From: Flavobacteriaceae bacterium S0862
Lineage (GTDB): Bacteria > Bacteroidota > Bacteroidia > Flavobacteriales > Flavobacteriaceae
Assembly: GCA_023015825.1 (NCBI GenBank)
Contig: JALKAW010000001.1
Coordinates: 372,001 to 436,000, forward strand
Direction: 5' to 3'
DNA: 64,000 bases
Shown: positions 1 to 7,700 of the stretch, piece by piece
How the letters are laid out: each line of letters begins with the position of its first letter
Numbering within the stretch: the first letter of the stretch is position 1
Notes under the pieces: model-generated
What the model was told of the DNA's origin: nothing
Database searches by the model: none
What the model saw: only the letters and a program-made list of their open reading frames with translations
Program-made: the position numbers and the translations under genes

Positions 1-203
1 TAAAGGAAGAAAAAGAGCACGAGGAGAAAAATTATACTCGTAGAGAATTTGGATATTCTTCGTTTAAAAGGACTTTTACTTTACCTGAAAGCGTTGATGA
101 AGATAAGATAGATGCAAGATATAAAGATGGTGTTTTAAGTATTCATTTACCAAAAAAAGAAGAGGCTAAACAAAAGCCAGCCAGAACAATTAAGATTTCA
201 TAA
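1..203 (+). CDS. Hsp20/alpha-crystallin small heat-shock protein, C-terminal part
   Basis: The window opens inside this gene; about 66 residues and the stop are visible, read from base 3. The visible part is the C-terminal half of an alpha-crystallin domain: a [15 protein letters not shown] strand pair, then [15 protein letters not shown], which is the typical A-x-x-x-x-GVL-x-I-x-x-P-K signature. The tail has the short basic extension ending TIKIS. Family knowledge: Hsp20 proteins are ATP-independent holdase chaperones of the cytoplasm. Start and N-terminal region lie outside the window. A GC-rich hairpin follows about 30 bases after the stop. Confidence 0.9.
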   Translation, partial: KEEKEHEEKNYTRREFGYSSFKRTFTLPESVDEDKIDARYKDGVLSIHLPKKEEAKQKPARTIKIS

Positions 204-230
204 TCGTTTCACTAAATTTTGAACTGATGT

Positions 231-267
231 GTTGAGAAGGAGGCTGATTTTTGAGCCTCCTCTTAAC
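231..267 (+). terminator. Hairpin after the Hsp20 gene, probable terminator
   Basis: GTTGAGAAGGAGGCT pairs with AGCCTCCTCTTAAC across a short ATTTTTG-type loop; the stem is near perfect with one bulge. There is no clear T-run after it, so it may be a weak terminator or a 3'-end stabilising stem. Confidence 0.5.
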
Positions 268-292
268 AACCAGTATTTAATACAATATTATT

Positions 293-517
293 ATGCCTAG
301 AAAATTTAAACCTGGAGATTGGGTGAAAATAAGAGGACATTTGGATAGTCCCAAAATGGAAGTACTCAAATATGTTTCAAGAAAAAACTCATTAGGTTTA
401 AAAAATGATGATAGTTATCTAGAATGTATTTGGTATAAAAACGGGGAAAGATATTCAGAAATATTTCACCAAAATAAATTAATAAAATTCATAAAAGCGG
501 GTTACTTATATGTATAA
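293..517 (+). CDS. Small YodC/DUF2158-like protein
   Basis: 74 residues. The layout matches the YodC (DUF2158) type: an opening FKPGDWVKIRG turn, then a PKMEVLKYV strand, then a C-terminal LECIWYKNGERYSE strand pair with the aromatic C-x-W-Y/F signature. No signal peptide or membrane segment. The family has no firm function; its small SH3-like barrel shape is inferred. ATG is the first codon after the preceding hairpin, with no Shine-Dalgarno sequence. It stands alone between the Hsp20 hairpin and a lipoprotein gene. Confidence 0.65.
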   Translation: MPRKFKPGDWVKIRGHLDSPKMEVLKYVSRKNSLGLKNDDSYLECIWYKNGERYSEIFHQNKLIKFIKAGYLYV

Positions 518-573
518 TTAAAGGTATTGATGCATGATAAGTCATTAAAAAGTATAACTAAAAATGTAGGATA

Positions 574-1062
574 ATGAAAAAGTATATTTTATTTATAACA
601 GTAGCTTTATTGAGCTTGAGTTGTAATGGACAAAGCATTAAAGCCAAAAAAGAAAATACAAATGAAAAACGAGAATCTATGGCTGAAAAGCCTAACGGGT
701 CTTGGAAAGTAGATAAAGAGTTTGATGAGAACGGAAATTTAATTAGATATGATAGCATCTATTCTTGGTCTTCCAATAACAGGTTTAATGACTTATTATC
801 CTTGGATAAAGACAGTTTACTAAAGTCATTTGAATCTAAATTCTCTAGTAGTTTCTCTCATTTCGAAAACCAAGGGTTTGAGGATGTATTTTCTAAAGAT
901 TCCCTTTTTAGTAAGCGCTTTTTTAACGATGATTTTTTTGGAAGTGATTTTGGAAAAGATTTTATTGATATTGATAAAATAAGACAGCAAATGATTACAA
1001 GACAAAAAAAGTTTTTAGAAAAGTACCAATCTGAATTTATTAAACCTCAGGAAGAAAATTAA
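574..1062 (+). CDS. Hypothetical lipoprotein
   Basis: 162 residues. The N-terminus MKKYILFITVALLSLSC is a lipoprotein signal peptide with the cysteine at residue 17, so the protein is probably lipid-anchored to the cell envelope. The rest is hydrophilic and rich in Ser, Asp, Phe and Lys, with repeated FF/FSS/DDFFGSDFGKDF patches near residues 85-130 and no family I recognise. A bidirectional terminator follows it. Function unknown; only the export prediction is supported. Confidence 0.7.
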   Translation: MKKYILFITVALLSLSCNGQSIKAKKENTNEKRESMAEKPNGSWKVDKEFDENGNLIRYDSIYSWSSNNRFNDLLSLDKDSLLKSFESKFSSSFSHFENQGFEDVFSKDSLFSKRFFNDDFFGSDFGKDFIDIDKIRQQMITRQKKFLEKYQSEFIKPQEEN

Positions 1063-1116
1063 TTAAATTAAAACATATCTATTGATTACCGTGATATTTG
1101 ATTTGTTCTTAAAGTA

Positions 1117-1156
1117 TAAAAAAACCGCTTCGATACTTTCGAAACGGTTTTTATTT
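1117..1156. terminator. Bidirectional rho-independent terminator
   Basis: AAAAACCG-C-TTCGA, loop, TCGAA-A-CGGTTTTT: a strong stem with one mismatch, flanked by A-run and T-run. It serves the lipoprotein gene on the plus strand and the DUF6249 gene on the minus strand, which converge here. Confidence 0.8.
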
Positions 1157-1177
1157 TTTGATTGATTAGGTGGTGTT

Positions 1178-1516
1178 TTATGCGTCAATTGCTTTTTTAG
1201 TTTGCGTATAGCCTATAAATAAGCCAACCCCTGCCATAAAGAAAATAAGCGCTGGATATACTGCATCTGATTCTAAATTAGTATATGAATCTAATAAGGT
1301 TGCAATGAATACACCTAAGCCAATTCCCATTAAAAGAAAAGCAAGATTAATAATAATAACTTTCCAAGATGAGCCTGCACGTTTACCAATATTAAATATA
1401 CTTGCATCTGCTCCTTTTTCGATTAATGCTAATCGTTCTTTGTTTCTTGAAGAAATAAATAAATAAAATACTCCGAAAATCGATCCGAATATAATTGCCA
1501 TTATTGCTACTTCCAT
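1178..1516 (-). CDS. DUF6249-type small membrane protein
   Basis: 112 residues with membrane segments at about 5-24, 52-76 and 82-103. The RLALIEKGADASIF stretch after the first segment is typical of the DUF6249 family, in which I-E-K-G is conserved. The family is common in Bacteroidota and has no defined function. It is transcribed divergently from the ECF sigma factor gene. Its upstream region carries the same TGTAACC-N17-GTCATA sequence as the sigma gene, so it is probably a direct target of that sigma factor. This regulatory link is inferred from sequence alone. Confidence 0.75.
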   Translation of the reverse strand: MEVAIMAIIFGSIFGVFYLFISSRNKERLALIEKGADASIFNIGKRAGSSWKVIIINLAFLLMGIGLGVFIATLLDSYTNLESDAVYPALIFFMAGVGLFIGYTQTKKAIDA

Positions 1517-1559
1517 AATTGTTTGTTTTTAATTGATTATTTTTAATGTGTTCATAGCT

Positions 1560-1589
1560 TATGACGACAGCTTTTGAATATTGGTTACA
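1560..1589 (-). promoter_or_regulatory. Putative ECF-sigma promoter for the DUF6249 gene
   Basis: Read on the minus strand: TGTAACC (1589-1583), a 17-base spacer, then GTCATA (1565-1560). This is identical in both boxes and spacing to the promoter-like sequence in front of the sigma gene on the other strand. The form resembles ECF promoters, which pair an AAC-type -35 with a GTC-type -10. It ends 43 bases before the ATG. Confidence 0.55.
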
Positions 1590-1623
1590 AAAAAATTAAA
1601 ATTTATTTTTTTTCTTAAAAAAG

Positions 1624-1653
1624 TGTAACCAAATCCATACTTATATAGTCATA
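1624..1653 (+). promoter_or_regulatory. Putative autoregulated ECF-sigma promoter
   Basis: TGTAACC (1624-1630), 17-base spacer, GTCATA (1648-1653). The mirrored copy lies at 1560-1589, so the -35 boxes form a 9-base inverted repeat TTGGTTACA/TGTAACCAA. The sigma gene ATG follows only 6 bases after the -10, so the transcript would be nearly leaderless if this is the promoter. Confidence 0.55.
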
Positions 1654-1659
1654 CTAACA

Positions 1660-2259
1660 ATGACCACCAACGATCAAGTTTATATACAGGCTATTTTAGA
1701 AGGCGATACGAATGCTTTTACAGTATTGGTAGACCGTTATAAGGACTTGGTGTATACTTTGGCGTTACGAATGATGAAGCATACTGAGGAAGCTGAAGAA
1801 GCGGCACAAGACACTTTTGTTAAGGCTTACAAATCACTTAACAAGTTTAAAGGTGATTCTAAATTTTCAACTTGGATTTATAGAGTAGCTTATAATACTT
1901 GTTTAGATAGACTTAAAAAAAATAAAAGACAACAGTATACTGTCGAAATTAATGAATACACAGAGCATCAAGTAAAAACTTTAGATAATGCTCTAGACCA
2001 AATAGAGGCAAAAGAAAAAGAACAGACCATACAGGATTGTTTAGCATTATTGCCTAGCGAAGATAGTTTTTTATTAACTTTATATTACTTTGAAGAACTA
2101 TCGTTAGAAGAAATAGGAAAAATTGTTAGTTTAAAACCTAACAATGTAAAAGTGAAACTTTTTAGAAGTCGCAAAAAATTAGCGACCATATTAAAAAGGA
2201 AATTAGATAACGACATTATTGAAAGTTATGAAGGAACATACAGAGCAGCATTTAGATAA
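1660..2259 (+). CDS. ECF-type RNA polymerase sigma factor
   Basis: 199 residues, the usual size for a group 4 sigma factor. Region 2 spans about residues 20-90 (FTVLVDRYKDLVYTLALRMM, then AEEAAQDTFVKAYKSLNKFKG and FSTWIYRVAYNTCLDRLKK). Region 4 spans about 120-178, with LPSEDSFLLTLYYFEELSLEEIG and a helix-turn-helix ending VKLFRSRKKL. Regions 1 and 3 are absent, as expected. The 3' end overlaps the next gene by 32 bases, pointing to translational coupling with a putative anti-sigma partner. A promoter resembling ECF targets lies directly upstream, so it probably controls itself. The signal it answers is not visible. Confidence 0.92.
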   Translation: MTTNDQVYIQAILEGDTNAFTVLVDRYKDLVYTLALRMMKHTEEAEEAAQDTFVKAYKSLNKFKGDSKFSTWIYRVAYNTCLDRLKKNKRQQYTVEINEYTEHQVKTLDNALDQIEAKEKEQTIQDCLALLPSEDSFLLTLYYFEELSLEEIGKIVSLKPNNVKVKLFRSRKKLATILKRKLDNDIIESYEGTYRAAFR

Positions 2260-2638
2260 TTTAGCAAAAAAGGCGATGACATCGTCTGGATTAAAATCAC
2301 CATCCATAGATTTTACAGCTAATGTTATGAAAGAGATCGAACCAATTAAAATTGGTTCTTCAACAGTTTATAAACCTCTAATAACAAAGTATGGTTGGTT
2401 TGGTATTATTGCTGTTTTAATAGGTGTTTCAATTTATATGACTCTAGGAAATGTTGAAGGCTTTACGTTGCTAGATACTGTAGATTATAGTATTATTTCA
2501 AACAATAAAGTCACTAGTGTGCTTTCTGGAATTACCTTTTCGAAAACAGTAATGTATGCTATTGGTTTCTTTGGTTTGGTATTTTTTATACAAATACCAC
2601 TAATGAAGCATATTATGACTAAGCGTTTAGAATACTAA
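2228..2638 (+). CDS. Putative membrane anti-sigma partner
   Basis: 136 residues from the ATG at 2228; a TTG nine bases earlier is possible. The N-terminal 45 residues are hydrophilic, followed by a membrane segment at about 55-75 and a second at about 107-127. It overlaps the end of the sigma gene, the classic position of an anti-sigma factor. I see no zinc HxxxCxxC motif of the ZAS class, so the role rests on position, size and topology. In flavobacteria such small proteins follow many ECF sigma genes. The stop overlaps the stop region of the convergent downstream gene. Confidence 0.6.
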   Translation: MKEHTEQHLDNLAKKAMTSSGLKSPSIDFTANVMKEIEPIKIGSSTVYKPLITKYGWFGIIAVLIGVSIYMTLGNVEGFTLLDTVDYSIISNNKVTSVLSGITFSKTVMYAIGFFGLVFFIQIPLMKHIMTKRLEY

Positions 2639-3945
2639 TCTTTAAAATACCAAAAAGGTATTGTGGCAACTCTTAGCGAAACTGTATCCTGTTTTCTAAT
2701 AGATATTCGACTAACTTTTAATGTATGCTTTCCATCACTTAGATTGTTAGTACTAACATAGCTTTCAAACCCAAGTTTGTTGGTTTTGTTTGCTGCAATA
2801 ATAAAATCAGTTTTATATTTAGTAGTATCAATTTTTACAGAGTATATATTGTTGAAAGTCTTAATGTATTCACGTCTTAAACTATCCTTGTTAACAAATG
2901 TATTGTTAAAAGTCATATTTGTACCCAATCCTCGGTCATCTTCCTGAGGTTTAAGCCCTTCATTGTATGTATACATACGATTTTCTACACTTTCGCTAAA
3001 AAGAATAAATATTTTTACATAAGCATCAGTAATCACTTTTGATTGTATAGAGACATCATCAATAAATCCACCTTCACCCAACGCATCTTCATAATTACTA
3101 CTATTAGCAATAACTTCATTAGATGTCGAATTTGCATCTAAATAATTAGAAGTTTTATACCTAAGTGTCAGCGTTAAAGTTATAATTATGTAAAATGGTA
3201 CAAGCGCAAAACTTAAGCGTTTTCCAAATTTATTATCTAGGAAATTATATACTAAAGGTCTATACAAAAAAGATAAGGTGATAAAACTAAATACCCAATA
3301 CATTGGAAAATATATTCTAGACATCCACTTTTTCTTTTTTAAAAATCCAAGAGTTATAAAATCTATTAATGTAAAAAACATACCAAAAACAATAAAAAGC
3401 ATAAGTGTGATACCAACTCCTTTAGATAACCACCCTGGTAAATCATCACTTCCTAATAGATAATTAGCAATTAAAGCTATAACTAAAACGGTAAATGTAA
3501 TGGCTAATACGTAAAAAATAAGTAGAAATGAAATTGCAAAAATAACACTACAATAATTTTCAAGTGTTGCTATATATTTATCAAATGAACCGACACGTTT
3601 TTTTAAGTACTTTGTAAATTTTGGACTATAATTTAAACTATCATAATCAATGTCTCCTGACACATAACGTAAGCCTAAGGCACCTATCCATAGGCCTCTA
3701 AGCAATACATGTAACATTAAATTAAATATTAAAATAGCACAAGAAGCCCAAAGAATTGAATAAATTACAAATGAATACACTTGCGAAGAGAATTGAGCAT
3801 CTAACACCTTTAATTGAATGCTTGGAAAAGCTGATACTAAACCAAAAATGGCAAAACCAGAGATAAGTAATTCTAACTGCCAACTTTCTTCTTGAAGTCT
3901 TTTTAGTAATTCTTTAAATTCTGGTTTTTTATAATCATTACTCAT
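2635..3945 (-). CDS. Conserved polytopic membrane protein of unknown function
   Basis: 436 residues. About six membrane segments lie in the first 265 residues (near 25-45, 58-85, 125-165, 175-200, 215-232 and 243-262). A soluble C-terminal domain of about 170 residues follows, ending in a beta-rich stretch, HTLKVSRISIRKQDTVSLRVATIPFWYFKD. There is no signal peptide, and I recognise no transporter or enzyme motif. It converges with the anti-sigma gene and lies 36 bases downstream of the MFS gene, so it may be the last gene of a MOSC-MFS transcript. Function unknown. Confidence 0.75.
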   Translation of the reverse strand: MSNDYKKPEFKELLKRLQEESWQLELLISGFAIFGLVSAFPSIQLKVLDAQFSSQVYSFVIYSILWASCAILIFNLMLHVLLRGLWIGALGLRYVSGDIDYDSLNYSPKFTKYLKKRVGSFDKYIATLENYCSVIFAISFLLIFYVLAITFTVLVIALIANYLLGSDDLPGWLSKGVGITLMLFIVFGMFFTLIDFITLGFLKKKKWMSRIYFPMYWVFSFITLSFLYRPLVYNFLDNKFGKRLSFALVPFYIIITLTLTLRYKTSNYLDANSTSNEVIANSSNYEDALGEGGFIDDVSIQSKVITDAYVKIFILFSESVENRMYTYNEGLKPQEDDRGLGTNMTFNNTFVNKDSLRREYIKTFNNIYSVKIDTTKYKTDFIIAANKTNKLGFESYVSTNNLSDGKHTLKVSRISIRKQDTVSLRVATIPFWYFKD

Positions 3946-3981
3946 TTACCTGTAGTTTTTTTAAAGATAAACACTTTTTAT

Positions 3982-5199
3982 TTATTTAAGAATTATGCGT
4001 TTTGGCATACGAATTTTAATAACCATTGACGATAGAATGGTTATAAAGCCAATTAGCAAAATAGCATAGTCAATACCAAAAACATCAGCAGTAATACCAG
4101 AAATAATAGCGCCAATGGCATAACCTAAATCACGCCACAACCTAAACGAACCAATGCTTTCAGCGCGTTGGGTTGGTGTTGTAGCATCGGCAATAGCTGC
4201 TAAAAATGTTGGATATACGATAGCAGTTCCTAAACCTAAAAGCGTAGATATAGATGCTAATTCAAAAAATGTAGTGCTAAACGGAATAAAAATAATGGCA
4301 GCCCCTTGTAATAACATACCCCAAAATAACATAGATTTTTTAGAATAATGGTCAGCCATTTTTCCTGTAAATAATTGTCCTAATCCCCAAACTGTTGGGT
4401 AAATAGCTGCAATAATGCCAATATTTTCTGTAGAGTAGTTTAAGGATAATAGCATCATTGGTAATAAACCCCAAATCATACCATCGTTTAGATTATTTAC
4501 AAGTCCAGCTTGTGTGATAGAGCTTAGTGTTTTATTCTTAAATGATGTTTCAATAAATACATTTGATAGCTGTTCAGTTGTATTAGTTGTATGTTCTTTA
4601 TGCATAAATACTCTGGTGTCTTTCACCAAGAAAATAGAAGATAATAATCCAAGAACTGCAATACCAATACCTAAATAAAATGGATAAGGTGTAATGCCAA
4701 AATTATCGGCAATATAGCCTGTTAAAAAAGCAACGATACCAACAGCGAAATAACCAGCAAATTCATTAAGTCCCATGGCTAAGCCTCTATTTTTTTCGCC
4801 AACCAAGTCTATTTTCATAACAATAGTACTGCTCCAGGTAAATCCTTGACTTATTCCCAGTAAAATATTGGCAAACACTACCCAATTCCAATGGTTTGCA
4901 TAAATTAGAATAAACGGAATAGGTAAAGCAATAACCCAACCAAAAATCAAAAGATTTTTACGACCAAACATGTTTGCTAAACGCCCTGTAAAATAATTGG
5001 CTAGTGCTTTTGTAATACCAAAGGCAATAATGAAAGATAAGATAGCAGAAGTGGTAGCTACTCCAAATTCTATTTCTGCAAACTGGGGAAAAATGCTTCG
5101 CTCCAAACCAACCATGCCACCAACAAAAGCGTTGACAATAACTAGAATGGTAAATTGCTGCCAGTTTTCTTTTAAACCAAGTTTTATAGAGTCTGTCAT
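3982..5199 (-). CDS. MFS transporter
   Basis: 405 residues with about 12 hydrophobic helices. The MFS motif A appears between helices 2 and 3 (GRLANMFGRKN), with a weaker copy in the second half (GKMADHYSKKS). Charged E23/R24-type residues sit in helix 1. This is a secondary transporter of the inner membrane; its substrate cannot be told from sequence. The start lies one base after the stop of the upstream MOSC gene, so the two form an operon. The pairing might point to export or uptake of a small molecule handled by the MOSC protein, but that is only inference. Confidence 0.85.
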   Translation of the reverse strand: MTDSIKLGLKENWQQFTILVIVNAFVGGMVGLERSIFPQFAEIEFGVATTSAILSFIIAFGITKALANYFTGRLANMFGRKNLLIFGWVIALPIPFILIYANHWNWVVFANILLGISQGFTWSSTIVMKIDLVGEKNRGLAMGLNEFAGYFAVGIVAFLTGYIADNFGITPYPFYLGIGIAVLGLLSSIFLVKDTRVFMHKEHTTNTTEQLSNVFIETSFKNKTLSSITQAGLVNNLNDGMIWGLLPMMLLSLNYSTENIGIIAAIYPTVWGLGQLFTGKMADHYSKKSMLFWGMLLQGAAIIFIPFSTTFFELASISTLLGLGTAIVYPTFLAAIADATTPTQRAESIGSFRLWRDLGYAIGAIISGITADVFGIDYAILLIGFITILSSMVIKIRMPKRIILK

Positions 5200-5200
5200 G

Positions 5201-5836
5201 TTATTTTAAAAAGCGTTTTAATTCTTTTTGCTTTTTTTCAGGAAGAGCATCACTATTAACGATTATTTGTAAATGCTCTTGATTTTTTTCTCTATCGAAT
5301 ATTAGTTTAAAAAAATCAGCAATCGAGATGCTGTTATTTGCTTTTTCAAGTAGTTCAAACGTGTCACCAACAGTAACGTTTCCTTCTTTTAGAACTTTGG
5401 TGTAAGTCCCTGGTCTGCCATGAGCAATAAATTGCTCCATAATTTTGGGAGTACCCATTTTTGCAGCAAACGTTGTACAAGGTTCTCTAGGTTGTGTCAC
5501 TTGTATTAGTGCATTGCCAACTTTATAAACATCGCCGACATATAGTTGCGTTTCGTCTAAACCTTCAACGGTTAGGTTTTCACCTAACATTCCATAATGC
5601 CAATCTAAATTTGGATATAAATTTTTCCAATGGGGATAATGATTTGCTGAAAATAAATAGCAGGCTTTAAACTCACCACCATGAACTCTACGGTTAGTGA
5701 CTTCGTCGCCTTTTACATTGTCTTTTTCTAAGTATATTGGTGTACTTGTTGGTTTTTTATGAATACCTGTGCGTTGACTTTCGCCATTAATGGTTACAAA
5801 TCCTGGTTTTGCGATATTGGTGGAAGTTATTTTCAA
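5201..5836 (-). CDS. MOSC domain protein, YiiM-like
   Basis: 211 residues. The MOSC beta-barrel covers about residues 20-155, with GDEVTNRRVHGGEFKACYLF, the GMLGENLTVEGLDE turn and the conserved cysteine in TQPREPCTTFAAKMG. The C-terminal helices (about 160-211) match the 3-alpha extension of the YiiM group. MOSC proteins act on sulphur-carrying or molybdenum-cofactor-bound substrates; YiiM-type proteins are linked to reduction of N-hydroxylated compounds. First gene of a pair with the MFS transporter. Confidence 0.85.
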   Translation of the reverse strand: MKITSTNIAKPGFVTINGESQRTGIHKKPTSTPIYLEKDNVKGDEVTNRRVHGGEFKACYLFSANHYPHWKNLYPNLDWHYGMLGENLTVEGLDETQLYVGDVYKVGNALIQVTQPREPCTTFAAKMGTPKIMEQFIAHGRPGTYTKVLKEGNVTVGDTFELLEKANNSISIADFFKLIFDREKNQEHLQIIVNSDALPEKKQKELKRFLK

Positions 5837-5902
5837 GGATTCTTTAACATATTTTATATAAGGACTAAGATAGCGATTATAAAGGCTTTCTGTTTTCCAG
5901 AA

Positions 5903-7597
5903 TTAATTTACTTTTTCGAACCATAAATTTTGAACTCTTCCTGATGAAATTCTAAACCCAGTTATTTCTTGTTTGTCATTTCTTTCAAACCTAAAGCTGT
6001 AGCCACCAACAAGAAACAAGTCGCTTTTCGCAGCCGAAATTACAATATCACTTGCTCGAGCATGTGTAAAGGTAAGCTTGTCGTCCTTTAAGACAGCTGT
6101 GTAAAACGTATCTAATTCTGGGCTGTAGTATTTTCCAGTAAATTCTTTAAGAGTAGAAGCAGTATAGTTTGGAGGTGTGAATTTATTAGCTATGAAGGGT
6201 TCATTGCTATTCTCTAAAACAGTCATCTGCAATTTATCGTTAGTGTTTGTAAATTTTACTGTTAAATCAGCGTCAATACCAAGCATTTTAAATTCATTTA
6301 AAGAAATTGGTGCCAATGCACTTTCATTTCCTTCATTTCTAAAATATCTAAGCGTATCTTTTTTTACAAAAATTTTGCGAGCAAGCTTTTGATCATCATT
6401 CCAATAATGACCACTAAATTTATTTAATTGATTATTAGTTAGTTTTATATATTTCACTGCAATTTTAGGTGCTTTGGTAACCTCTTTTTCTTTTTTAAAA
6501 GAATCTTTTAAATATAAATCAGCAACCTGTAGCGCTAAATTTCCTGGATTAGATTGTGCTAGATTGCTAAAGACCATCACTGAAAAATTCTGATCTGGAA
6601 ACCTACCTAGATAACTTCTATAGCCTGCATCTGCGCCACCATGTTGAATTTGATTCAGTCCTTTATATTTATTTATAAATTGACCATAAGCACCACCAAA
6701 TGTTTCACCATTGTTAAGTACAGCAAGTGTATTCATTTGATTGATGATATCTTTGTCGCCTACAATGTTTGATGAAAAGTTCATAGACCATAACGCTAAA
6801 TCTTCAACTGTTGTAAATAGACTTGTAGCACCAACATTTGCAAAACTTAATACACTCTTTTTATAGTTGTTCTTGCCTACTGCATGGTAGGAATAGGCTC
6901 GATTTTTTACAATTTTTTCATGGTCGTCATAAAAAAGTGTATTGGTCATGTTTAAAGGTTTAAAAATAGTCTCTTCAGTAAACTCAGCAAACGTTTTGCC
7001 AGATACCCTTGCAACGACTTCAGCTAATAATGTGAATCCTGTATTGCAGTAATTATATGCTTCTCCAGGATTGAAATTCAACTCTTTTTGCTGAGAGACT
7101 AATTTTAGAATGTGTTCTTTAGTAATAACATCATCAAATCTCCATCCAGCCATACCTAATAAAGACCATTGATCTCGTAGTCCGCTTGTATGAGAGGCTA
7201 AATGTCTTAAAGTAATAGTTTTGCTAAAATCAGGGACTTCAGGAATAAATTTTCTAATATCATCATCGAAAGATAATTTTCCTTGCTTTTCTAATAATAG
7301 TATTGAGAAAACGGTAAATTGTTTTGACACAGATGCAATATGAAAAATTGTAGAGGGTGAATTTGGAATGTCATATTCTAAATTAGCACTGCCATATCCC
7401 TTTTTAAAAACAATTTCTTGATTTTTTACTACAGCCACAGTAGCTCCAGGTTTATTTATATTGTTAAAATCTTTGAAAATATTATCTATTTTCGATTCCA
7501 ACTCCTTAGATGCATCGATTTGTGCTTCGATATTTTGCGTGAATAGCGATGTAATTATTAGAATTAAAAAAAGAGGAAGACCTTTAATATATTTCAT
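5903..7597 (-). CDS. Secreted class C beta-lactamase-fold serine hydrolase
   Basis: 564 residues with a signal peptide ending near EAQ at residue 25. The beta-lactamase domain (about 30-375) has the nucleophile motif S89-V-S-K92, the Tyr motif YNYCNTGFT and a late HGG motif (QHGGADAGYRS). A C-terminal beta-rich domain of about 170 residues follows, common in this family. It is probably a periplasmic peptidase or esterase rather than a true antibiotic-degrading enzyme; the substrate is unknown. It is a paralogue of the gene at 10755-12407. A degenerate copy of the B intergenic repeat sits in its upstream region. Confidence 0.88.
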   Translation of the reverse strand: MKYIKGLPLFLILIITSLFTQNIEAQIDASKELESKIDNIFKDFNNINKPGATVAVVKNQEIVFKKGYGSANLEYDIPNSPSTIFHIASVSKQFTVFSILLLEKQGKLSFDDDIRKFIPEVPDFSKTITLRHLASHTSGLRDQWSLLGMAGWRFDDVITKEHILKLVSQQKELNFNPGEAYNYCNTGFTLLAEVVARVSGKTFAEFTEETIFKPLNMTNTLFYDDHEKIVKNRAYSYHAVGKNNYKKSVLSFANVGATSLFTTVEDLALWSMNFSSNIVGDKDIINQMNTLAVLNNGETFGGAYGQFINKYKGLNQIQHGGADAGYRSYLGRFPDQNFSVMVFSNLAQSNPGNLALQVADLYLKDSFKKEKEVTKAPKIAVKYIKLTNNQLNKFSGHYWNDDQKLARKIFVKKDTLRYFRNEGNESALAPISLNEFKMLGIDADLTVKFTNTNDKLQMTVLENSNEPFIANKFTPPNYTASTLKEFTGKYYSPELDTFYTAVLKDDKLTFTHARASDIVISAAKSDLFLVGGYSFRFERNDKQEITGFRISSGRVQNLWFEKVN

Positions 7598-7630
7598 AAT
7601 GATGAGTTTTTAATAACTATAGATAATACT

Positions 7631-7673
7631 TAGCTATGGACTTTTAATTGTTTATATCAGTTGTTAAACTAAG
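7631..7673. repeat. Degenerate copy of the B-type intergenic repeat
   Basis: TTTTAATTGTTTATATCAG followed by TTGTTAAACTAAG matches the B copy at 10624-10683, which reads GTTTCAATGTTTATATCAG then ATGTTAAACGAAG. The left arm is less well kept, so the stem is weaker. It lies between the start of the serine hydrolase and the end of the helicase gene. Confidence 0.5.
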
Positions 7674-7700
7674 CCAACTATTTTTTTACTAAGATAATAA

